Part shown: piece after piece, positions 53,681 through 61,416 of the stretch
Layout of the letters: each line of letters opens with the position of its first letter
How positions within the stretch are numbered: position 1 is the stretch's first letter
Source: an uncultured Pseudomonadota bacterium
GTDB taxonomy: Bacteria; Pseudomonadota; Gammaproteobacteria; Burkholderiales; JALYOK01
Assembly: GCA_902826775.1 (NCBI GenBank)
Contig: CADEHE010000007.1
Span: forward strand, 62,001-126,000
DNA length: 64,000 bases
Reading direction: 5' to 3'
Made by a program: the position numbers and the translations under genes
Notes under the pieces: generated by a model
Databases searched by the model: none
What the model was told of the DNA's origin: nothing
What the model saw: only the letters and a program-made list of their open reading frames with translations

Positions 53681-55191
53681 ACACGCGGCTTGCGCGCAGC
53701 GCCGCCACGCACGACGAAGCGCCCGCCATCGTCGTCTCGAATCTTGGGCGTCGCTTTGCTAACACCTGGGCGTTGAAGGGGGTGACGTTCCAAGTCGAGC
53801 GCGGCGAGTTCTTTGGCATCGTCGGCCCGGATGGTTCGGGTAAGACGACTCTTATCCAGTCCCTGTGCGCGATCCTGGACCCGAGCGAAGGCCGGGTTCG
53901 AGTGCACGGACACGACACGGTGAATGCGGCACAGCGCATCACCTCCACCATCGGCTACATGTCGCAAGTCTATTCTCTCTACGGCGACTTGACCGTTGAG
54001 GAGAACCTGCAGTTCTTTGCACGAGTCAGGCGTGTGGCGGACGACGACTTTTTGCGCCGCAAGCAGCGGCTACTGGGCTTTTCAGGGTTGGCCCCGTTCC
54101 TCGCTCGTAAGACCAAACACCTCTCTGGCGGTATGCAAAAGAAGCTCGCGTTGTGTTGCAGTCTCATTCACGAGCCGGCTCTTCTGGTCCTCGATGAGCC
54201 CACGCTCGGCGTCGATCCGCTCTCCCGACGCGAACTCTGGCACATGCTACAAGAGTACCGTGCGCGCCACATGACCGTCGTTCTCGCCACCTCCTACATG
54301 GATGAAGCGGCGCGCTGCGATCGTGTCGCGTTCCTCGACGCGGGTGCCGTGCTCGCCTGCGATCGTCCAGCAAGTTTTGGCTCCGATTTGGAAGCAGCCT
54401 TCAAGGCGATGAAGCGTACACTGCCCATCTCGTTCGGACTGCCGTTCCCGAGCAAGGCCGGCACCGGCGCTGCAATCGAAGTCGAGCGACTTTCAAAGAG
54501 CTTCGGCAGTTTCAAGGCGGTGGACGAGATCTCGTTTCGTGTGCAGCGCGGCGAAATCTTTGGACTGCTCGGCCCGAATGGTTCCGGGAAGAGCACGACG
54601 ATCAAGATCCTTTGCGGAATCCAGTCAGCGACTGCCGGCGACACCAAAGTGGCGGGGGTTGATGTCGCCTCGCGCGCCGATGACGCCAAGCGGCGCATCG
54701 GCTACATGTCGCAGCGCTTCTCGCTGTATCTCGATCTCACTGTCCGCGAGAACATCGAATTTTTCGCGAGCGTTTACGGCCTCGACCGCAATAGCGTTGC
54801 CACCCGCAAGCAATGGATCGTCGCCATGGCAGGTCTTGCAGGTCATGAAAGGATGCTCACGCGCGATCTATCCGGCGCGCTGCGGCAGCGCCTCGCGCTA
54901 GGTTGCGCCATTCTGCACCAGCCCGATGTTCTGTTTCTAGACGAGCCCACGGCTGGCGTCGATCCATCCTCCCGGCAAGCCTTTTGGGATCTCATCAATC
55001 AGATCGCGGGTTCCGGCACCACTGTGTTTGTCACGACGCACTATCTAAAGGAAGCCGAAGCCTGTCATCGCGTTGCCTTTATCAACCGCGGCAAGATCAT
55101 CGCGCTCGATACGCCTTTGGCCATCCGGCAGCGCTGCGGGAGCGATTCGCTCGAAGATGCCTTCCTCCAACTTATGGGAGGTGCTGGGTGA
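53677..55191 (+). CDS. ABC transporter ATPase, two fused nucleotide-binding domains (YbhF-like)
   Basis: A 504-aa tandem ATPase. Domain 1: Walker A GPDGSGKTT, signature LSGGMQKKLAL, Walker B LLVLDEPTLGVDP. Domain 2 (from about 268): Walker A GPNGSGKST, Walker B VLFLDEPTAGVDP, but a degraded signature LSGALRQRLAL in place of LSGGxxQ. It energises the two ABC-2 permeases that follow. GTG start coupled to the previous gene; its own stop overlaps the first permease (GTGA). Confidence 0.93.
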   Translation: MNTRLARSAATHDEAPAIVVSNLGRRFANTWALKGVTFQVERGEFFGIVGPDGSGKTTLIQSLCAILDPSEGRVRVHGHDTVNAAQRITSTIGYMSQVYSLYGDLTVEENLQFFARVRRVADDDFLRRKQRLLGFSGLAPFLARKTKHLSGGMQKKLALCCSLIHEPALLVLDEPTLGVDPLSRRELWHMLQEYRARHMTVVLATSYMDEAARCDRVAFLDAGAVLACDRPASFGSDLEAAFKAMKRTLPISFGLPFPSKAGTGAAIEVERLSKSFGSFKAVDEISFRVQRGEIFGLLGPNGSGKSTTIKILCGIQSATAGDTKVAGVDVASRADDAKRRIGYMSQRFSLYLDLTVRENIEFFASVYGLDRNSVATRKQWIVAMAGLAGHERMLTRDLSGALRQRLALGCAILHQPDVLFLDEPTAGVDPSSRQAFWDLINQIAGSGTTVFVTTHYLKEAEACHRVAFINRGKIIALDTPLAIRQRCGSDSLEDAFLQLMGGAG

Positions 55192-56309
55192 GTCTGCGCG
55201 CCCTCATCGTAAAGGAATGCCGCGAAATCCAGCGCGATCCGATCACACTCGGCATTGCAATGCTGCTGCCGCTGGTGTTGCTCTTTCTGTTCGGTTACGG
55301 CATCTCGCTCGACGTGGAGGATGTCGCGCTCGCGGTCTACGACGAAGACCGCACGCCCGATAGCGCGCGGTTAGTCGAAGCTTTCAGTGCGAGCGGGTAC
55401 TTTCGCGTCCAGCACACACCGACCTCCTTGGCGCAGGCAGGCGCACTGCTTGATCGGGGTGAGGCGACCGTTGCGTTGGTCATTCCTGCGGACTTCTCGA
55501 AAGAGCTTGCCGCCGATCGCCAAGCGCTGCTGCAAATACTGATCGACGGCTCCTTCTCGGCGACCGCGCTCATTGTCTCCAACTACGCCCTGGCCATCGT
55601 CAACCGCTACAACCACGATGTCGTGCAACGCAGTTTGGCGCACAAGGGCTTGCGCGCGCCGCAGGGAGCGCAGCTGGTAACGCGCGTTTGGTACAACGCG
55701 CCCATGAAAAGCGTAAATTACATCGTGCCCGGGCTCTTTGCGGTGCTCTTAATGGCATTCCCGCCTATGCTCACGGCGCTATCGATCGTTCGAGAAAAGG
55801 AGCGCGGCACCATCGAGCAGATCTATGTTTCACCCATCACGCCGCCGACTTTCATCCTAGGGAAAATCATTCCTTACGGCGCCATTGCGTTCCTGGAAAT
55901 GCTGCTGATTCTGGCGGTAGGCACGCTCTGGTTTGAGATCCCGTTTCGCGGCAGTCTCACGCTGCTGCTGGGCGCATCGCTCATCTATGTCCTAGTTACA
56001 GTGGGGATCGGCGTCTTTGTCTCAACCGTTACGCGCAGCCAGGTCGGCGCTGTGTTTCTGTCGCTGGTGGTGACGCTCATGCCCTCGATTCTGTTCTCCG
56101 GGTTCCTATTCCCGATTGCCACGATGCCCTACATGCTGCAGCTTTACACCTACGCGTTCCCGGCGCGCTACTTCAACGATATTAGCCGGGACCTCTATTT
56201 GAAGGGGGTGGGAATCGACTACATTTGGTGGAATGCGCTCTTGCTGGCGCTGTATGCCGCGGTACTGTTTGCGCTGGCGAGTCTGCGCTTCAAGAAGAAG
56301 GTTGCGTGA
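55188..56309 (+). CDS. ABC-2 type permease 1 (YbhS/R-like)
   Basis: A 373-aa permease with one N-terminal helix, a large extracytoplasmic loop and five C-terminal helices. Typical blocks: KECREIQRDPITLGIAMLLP, LFGYGISLDVEDVALAVYDE, and REKERGTIEQIYVSPITPPT. GTG start overlapping the ATPase stop. It pairs with the next permease as a heterodimer. The longer open frame back to 54903 is a shadow. Confidence 0.92.
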   Translation: MSLRALIVKECREIQRDPITLGIAMLLPLVLLFLFGYGISLDVEDVALAVYDEDRTPDSARLVEAFSASGYFRVQHTPTSLAQAGALLDRGEATVALVIPADFSKELAADRQALLQILIDGSFSATALIVSNYALAIVNRYNHDVVQRSLAHKGLRAPQGAQLVTRVWYNAPMKSVNYIVPGLFAVLLMAFPPMLTALSIVREKERGTIEQIYVSPITPPTFILGKIIPYGAIAFLEMLLILAVGTLWFEIPFRGSLTLLLGASLIYVLVTVGIGVFVSTVTRSQVGAVFLSLVVTLMPSILFSGFLFPIATMPYMLQLYTYAFPARYFNDISRDLYLKGVGIDYIWWNALLLALYAAVLFALASLRFKKKVA

Positions 56310-57433
56310 TGCGGCGGCTCTGGGCGGCAACGCGCAAAGAGTTTCTCCAGTTTTACCGCGATTGGATGTTGATCGCGCTGATCGGGTTTATCTACACAGG
56401 CGACGTTGTCATGTGCACCTACGCGCTCTCGTTCGATGTGAAGAACCTGCAGTTGGCGCTGTACGACGGCGACCGCAGCCAAACCAGCGGGATGCTTATC
56501 GAGCGCTTCAGTGCGACCGAGTATTTTGGTGAAGTCACATTGGCAGAACGACTCGACGATATCGATCGCTTGCTGGATAAAGGTGTTGTCGATCTCGCTC
56601 TCGTGATTCCCAACGGCTTTGCGACCGAGGTGGCGCGCGGAAGAGCCGCGGAGGTGCAACTAATCGTCTCCGGCACCAACGCCAATGCAGCGAACGCCGC
56701 CCGCGGCTACGCAAACATCATCATGGAGGGGTTCGCACACGATCAAGTGCAAGCGTTGGTGCGCGCCCGGGGCGCCACCGTCAATCTTCCAGAAGTGGTC
56801 GCCAGCACCCGCATTTGGTACAACCCCGAGCTGCGCTTTCGCTATTTCATGGTGATCTCCATGATCGTCGCGGCTGGGCTCATGGTAGGCGTGGTGACGA
56901 CATCGGCCAGTCTGGTGCGTGAGAAAGAAAGCGGGACCATCGAGCAACTCATGGTCACGCCCTTGAGGAAATACGAAGTGGTAGTCGCCAAGATGATGCC
57001 GCCCTTCGCAGTGGGCATGGTTTCTCTTATCCCGAGCCTCGGCATCGCCAAGTGGTTCGAGGTGCCGATGCAGGGCAGCCTGACATTGTTCTTCTTCGCC
57101 TCCGCCCTTTCGCTGCTGGCAACCATGGCGATCGGTATTTTCGTCGCCACCTTTGCCGAGAATCTGCAACAGGCGCTGCTCATTTCCTTTTTTGTGCTCT
57201 TCCCCCTCATGTTTCTCTCGGGAACCATCGTTCCCATAGAGAGCATGCCGCTCGGCATGCAGTATCTCTCGGTTTTGAGTCCGGTGCGCTATCACATGGA
57301 GATTGTGCTGGGGATTTTCCTGAAGGGGATAGGGTGGCCGCTCCTGTCTTCGAAGTTCTTTGCGCTTGGCGCGTTCTCACTGACCTTGTTTGCGTTGGGT
57401 CTCTATCGACTTCAGCGTGGCTTGTATAGGTGA
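56309..57433 (+). CDS. ABC-2 type permease 2 (YbhS/R-like)
   Basis: A 374-aa permease: ATRKEFLQFYRDWMLIALIG, YALSFDVKNLQLALYDGDRS, VREKESGTIEQLMVTPLRKY, and C-terminal helices ending near LFALGLYRLQRGLYR. Its start shares one base with the previous stop (TGATG). Completes a HlyD-ATPase-permease-permease exporter; YbhGFSR relatives export drugs, cations or lipids. Confidence 0.92.
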   Translation: MRRLWAATRKEFLQFYRDWMLIALIGFIYTGDVVMCTYALSFDVKNLQLALYDGDRSQTSGMLIERFSATEYFGEVTLAERLDDIDRLLDKGVVDLALVIPNGFATEVARGRAAEVQLIVSGTNANAANAARGYANIIMEGFAHDQVQALVRARGATVNLPEVVASTRIWYNPELRFRYFMVISMIVAAGLMVGVVTTSASLVREKESGTIEQLMVTPLRKYEVVVAKMMPPFAVGMVSLIPSLGIAKWFEVPMQGSLTLFFFASALSLLATMAIGIFVATFAENLQQALLISFFVLFPLMFLSGTIVPIESMPLGMQYLSVLSPVRYHMEIVLGIFLKGIGWPLLSSKFFALGAFSLTLFALGLYRLQRGLYR

Positions 57434-57471
57434 TCCAAGAGCACGGCCTTTGAACTAACCAGGCGACGAGG

Positions 57472-58050
57472 ATGAGAATACCACTACTGAAGACCAGATT
57501 CGGAAACTCGCATAGCCGCGCCTTTAGAGCACTATTGCGCGCCCGCGCCTCGCCGCTGTTTCCGGTGGTGGTCGGCGCCCTTTCCATTCTTTCCGCAGCT
57601 TCGGGACTGTACCCGTTTGGACCTGTGATCATCGCCGCTGTAGTGATCGCGCCAGAGCAGTGGCGCAAGAGTCTAGTCTTCGCAGTGTTGGGTGCCGCGA
57701 TCGGCGCATTGGTGTTGGCGATCGCATTTCACAGCGTCGGTCCCAGGCTACTTACGACCATGTTTCCAGGGATGGAGCAAACGGCGGAGTGGAAGCAATA
57801 CGCCGAGTGGGCAGCACGCTACGGTTGGTTCGCGCTCGCCGCACTGGCTGCACTTCCCGCTCCGCAGATGCCCGCGCTGGTCTTGTCAACGTTGAGCCAC
57901 ATGTCGTACGTGGGTATTGCAACAGCGATCCTGCTTGGCAAACTCGTGAAGTACAGCGTGTACGTATGCGCCAGCCTCGCGGGCGTCTATAGCCTCCGGG
58001 AAAGTAGTGCCGAGGCAGGCATCGCCAGATCCACTAGTAGGCGGCTCTAA
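57472..58050 (+). CDS. VTT-domain (DedA/YqaA-like) membrane protein
   Basis: A 192-aa inner-membrane protein with helices FPVVVGALSILSAASGLYPF, ALGAAIGALVLAIAF and ALAALAALPAPQMPALVLST, and the re-entrant loop pattern of VTT proteins (YGWFALAALAALPAPQ). VTT/DedA proteins are linked to lipid scrambling or recycling. It follows the exporter by 38 nt and may be in the same unit. Confidence 0.75.
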   Translation: MRIPLLKTRFGNSHSRAFRALLRARASPLFPVVVGALSILSAASGLYPFGPVIIAAVVIAPEQWRKSLVFAVLGAAIGALVLAIAFHSVGPRLLTTMFPGMEQTAEWKQYAEWAARYGWFALAALAALPAPQMPALVLSTLSHMSYVGIATAILLGKLVKYSVYVCASLAGVYSLRESSAEAGIARSTSRRL

Positions 58051-58156
58051 ATGAAAGGGCAACGTGCACCATTCACGTCGACCAGGGCTCTTGCCGGATT
58101 TCGGCCTCATGCGCGCGCCCAGCAAGTGCAGATAGCGAACTCTAAAGGGAATGCGC

Positions 58157-59434
58157 ATGAATCGCGACAATGATGCGACCCGCGCGCTTTTCACCGGCTC
58201 GGCAAAAGCTGAAGAAGCGGTCGGCTGGTCTGCCTACGGATTGCTCATCGCCAGCGTCTTTACCGTCGCGCTGGGATATGGCGTGGTGCTGCCGATATCG
58301 CCGCTTTACCTTGAGCGCGTGGTGGGTCAGGACGCCCAGGCGATTGCATGGCACCTCGGCACCTTCACGGGGATTTACACGTTCGCTTTGTTCGTGTTTG
58401 GGCCGCTATGGGGACAGTTTGCCGATACGCGGGGAAGACGGCCAGCCATTCTGCTGGGGCTGGGCGGCTATCTGGTTGCGCTTCTACTCTCAGCGTTTCC
58501 ATTCGGTTTATGGAGCGCCTACGCGGCGCGAGCTCTGGCGGGCGCCTTTGCCGCTTCGGTGATTCCGGCAGGTCTGGCATACGTGGCGGATGTGTGCGAA
58601 CCGGAACGGCGCGCGGCGCGTTTTGTCTGGATCGGCGGGGCCACGTTAGTGGGGTTTCTAGCAGGTCCGGCGCTCGGCAGTTGGCTCGCCGGTCCGATAA
58701 TGGGGATGAACGCCGCCGCGATGCCGACGATGACAAGCATTCCTTTCATCGTAGTCGCGGCGATCGGTATCCCCGTGTTGATCGCGACTTACTTGCGATT
58801 GCCCGAGCCGGATCGATCGCTACCACGGCAGTCCGTGCAAGCAAACACTTCGCTGCAAGCTCAACCGCGGCTGGTTTGGCTCTCGCTTGTGCTGGCCCTG
58901 CTCGCGACGTTTGGGTTAGGCAGCTTCGAAGTCGGTTTGAACCTCTTCAGCCGTCAGATCCTAAAACTTGACCCAAGTAAAGTTGCGACAATGTTCGCGG
59001 CATGTAGCCTTGTGATGGTTACAGCACAGGCGGTTCTTGCGACGCCGGTGGCGAAGCGGTTGTTGGACTACCGTACATTGGTAGGTGCTTTCGTGGCGGG
59101 CGCGATCGGGTTGCTGTTTGTCTCCTCGGGTCGCGAGCTAGGCGGATTGCTGCTCATCGTTGGCTTATTCTCGGCAAGTACGGGGCTGATCGGCCCGCTC
59201 CTGACCTATCAACTCTCGCTGCAAGCCGGTTCGGCACAAGGAACGGCGCTCAGTCGCCAGGCCGCCGCAGGCAACCTTGGGCAAACCCTTGGATCGGGCG
59301 TAGCCGGCTGGCTGTTTTCGTTCGTGCCCGAGGCGCCCTTTTGGCTGGCGGCCGGACTGCTGGCTATCGGTGCTTACCTCAGCGTCGGCATGTCAAAGCA
59401 TGAGGACGGCACCGACAACGGCGGTTTAGCGTGA
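58157..59434 (+). CDS. MFS transporter (TetA-like, 12 helices)
   Basis: A 425-aa major facilitator: YGVVLPISPLYLERVVGQ, FGPLWGQFADTRGRRPAILL (the loop 2-3 motif A), AGLAYVADVCEPERRAARFV and an RYIPxx-less C half ending LLAIGAYLSVGMSKHEDG. Drug/H+ antiporters of this type export small molecules; the substrate is unknown. The second of two ATGs (58157) is preferred because AAAGGGA abuts the first. Confidence 0.88.
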   Translation: MNRDNDATRALFTGSAKAEEAVGWSAYGLLIASVFTVALGYGVVLPISPLYLERVVGQDAQAIAWHLGTFTGIYTFALFVFGPLWGQFADTRGRRPAILLGLGGYLVALLLSAFPFGLWSAYAARALAGAFAASVIPAGLAYVADVCEPERRAARFVWIGGATLVGFLAGPALGSWLAGPIMGMNAAAMPTMTSIPFIVVAAIGIPVLIATYLRLPEPDRSLPRQSVQANTSLQAQPRLVWLSLVLALLATFGLGSFEVGLNLFSRQILKLDPSKVATMFAACSLVMVTAQAVLATPVAKRLLDYRTLVGAFVAGAIGLLFVSSGRELGGLLLIVGLFSASTGLIGPLLTYQLSLQAGSAQGTALSRQAAAGNLGQTLGSGVAGWLFSFVPEAPFWLAAGLLAIGAYLSVGMSKHEDGTDNGGLA

Positions 59435-59622
59435 TGCTCGAACGAAATAGGTAATGAATGGAGTCCGCCGAATTCCTCTCGACAGCCGAGAGAAGGGGGA
59501 GTGCGAGCAACGAATTGCGGCGTTGCCGCGAGTTGCGAAGCGACAAAATGAGCTCGCGCTCAGGCGAACGGCGTCGACTGCACTGAAACCAACCCTGTTA
59601 CCGAGCAAGAGATTTGAGCAGC

Positions 59623-60828
59623 GTGAGCGACATCGTCATTGTCATTAACACCGGCTCGGCGACGCTGAAATTCGCAGTTTTCGGCGTTACCGAATCCGGC
59701 GCGCTCGGGGAGGCGATCTACCGCGGACTAGCCGAGCACACTCAAACCGAGCGCAAGTTGACAGTGCGGAATGCCACGGGTGCCGAGCAACAAAGCTTGG
59801 AGCGCTTTGGCGTATCCGGTGACGCGATGGATAGCGCAGCCACGCTCGCTTGGGTGCTTACATGGCTCGACGACAATTGCGCCGGCAGCAGGATCCTCGC
59901 GTTCGGCCATCGCGTCGTACATGGTGGAGACACTTTTCGCGCTCCCGTTTGGGTCGATGAAGCAACGTTGGTCGCTCTTGACCGACTGACTCCGCTGGCA
60001 CCACTGCATCAACCGCACAACCTCGACGCGATCCGCACGCTGATGAAGCTTAGAGAGGGCGTGCCCCAGATCGCATGCTTTGATACTGCCTTTCACCATA
60101 CCCAGCCGCGTGTGGCGCAAATGTTCGGCTTACCGTCAACGTACTTCGAGCAAGGCGTTAAACGCTACGGTTTTCACGGGTTGTCGTATGAGTACATTGC
60201 CGAAGTATTGCCGGAGGTCCTCGGTGCGCGCCCGCACACAAGAGTGATCGTCGCACACTTAGGCAGCGGCGCCAGCATGTGCGCGATGCACAATCGCCTC
60301 AGCGTTGCGACAACCATGGGGTTTACCGCGCTTGACGGTCTTTTGATGGGCACCCGTCCTGGAACGATCGATCCAGGCGTAATCTTGTATCTGCTTGACA
60401 CGCTCGGCATGAACAGCAAAGAAGTCGCAGAGCTCCTCTACCGTAAGTCCGGGCTCCTTGGCGTGTCGGGTCTAAGTTCTGACATGAGAGAGTTATTAGC
60501 GAGCGACTCTCCACGCGCTGCCGAGGCTATCGAGCTCTTCGTCTATCGCGTAGTAAGGGATATGGGATCGCTAGTGGCGGCGTTGGGTGGATGCGATGCC
60601 GTGGTTTTCACCGGTGGCGTCGGAGAGCGTTCGCCCCTGATTAGGCAGCGTATTTGCCGAGGAATGGCATGGCTCGGCCTTCGGTTGGACGCAGGCGCGA
60701 ACGCAATCAATGCAGCTTGCATCACCGAAAAACGAAGTCGTATCTCCGCATGGGTGATCGCGACGGATGAAGAAAGGATCATCGCGAGGCAGGCGCTTAG
60801 CCTCCTCCATTTGAGCCGACGGCTCTGA
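59623..60828 (+). CDS. ackA: acetate kinase (intact copy)
   Basis: Converts acetyl-phosphate plus ADP to acetate plus ATP in the cytosol. The 401-aa protein has the complete ASKHA set: INTGSATLKFAVF, GHRVVHGGDTFRAPV, CFDTAFHHTQPRVAQMFGLP, VAHLGSGASMCAM, MGTRPGTIDPGVILYL, GGVGERSPLIRQRICRG. A GTG start (VSDIVIVIN) is taken; a TTG at 59614 is possible. It is clearly distinct in sequence from the two broken ackA pieces at 5 and 13 kb, so it is a separate lineage that can serve the phosphoketolase pathway. Monocistronic here, 188 nt after the MFS gene. Confidence 0.93.
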   Translation: MSDIVIVINTGSATLKFAVFGVTESGALGEAIYRGLAEHTQTERKLTVRNATGAEQQSLERFGVSGDAMDSAATLAWVLTWLDDNCAGSRILAFGHRVVHGGDTFRAPVWVDEATLVALDRLTPLAPLHQPHNLDAIRTLMKLREGVPQIACFDTAFHHTQPRVAQMFGLPSTYFEQGVKRYGFHGLSYEYIAEVLPEVLGARPHTRVIVAHLGSGASMCAMHNRLSVATTMGFTALDGLLMGTRPGTIDPGVILYLLDTLGMNSKEVAELLYRKSGLLGVSGLSSDMRELLASDSPRAAEAIELFVYRVVRDMGSLVAALGGCDAVVFTGGVGERSPLIRQRICRGMAWLGLRLDAGANAINAACITEKRSRISAWVIATDEERIIARQALSLLHLSRRL

Positions 60829-61416
60829 ACGCGGGGCTAAACCCGTGACGCAGTCTGTCATCGCATGAAACGAGCATCTCCAATCCAAGCGGCTTCTCTC
60901 GAGCACGGCGCAGCCACTTTTGGCCGGATGACACGGCTTTCTTCTTCGTGTTGCGGACGGCACCTCAATCTCCACTACTGCTTTGGCGGATGGTTGATAG
61001 GGTGCTTGAGATCCTTTTTGAAATCGATCTTGTTCGTTGACGTCCCGCCTTTTAATTCGTCGCTTGTCGTTCGAGACCCGCGTCTTCGTTGGCGTCAAAA
61101 TCCGGTAAGTCACCGCGAGCGGGATCGCGAATAGCGCGTTGCCGCCGCCAGGTTAAGCAAAGCGTCTTGCCAAAAGCCCAGCGTCAGTGACAGCGCGGTG
61201 GGCCGGTACAAACCATGCGTCGACGGACGCAGCGATCGCCCACATCCTTCACAAACGCCTCGTTGAAAACGGCACTGGATCACCCAAAGCAGTGCGACAC
61301 CCCAACCGAACAGGACCGATTTTGTGAACCAAGCGCGCGCTCACCACTATCCAAAGAGGTCAGCGTGCAACTGCCGAACCGCTCAGCGAAGAACCGGAAG
61401 TTGCACGCTACGGCGT
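60829..61416. other. intergenic, possible decayed membrane gene
   Basis: No intact gene. On the minus strand fragments such as FWQDALLNLAAAT and AIPLAVTYRILTPTKTRV occur in different frames and suggest a degraded membrane protein, but no family could be assigned. Nothing else is supported. Confidence 0.4.
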
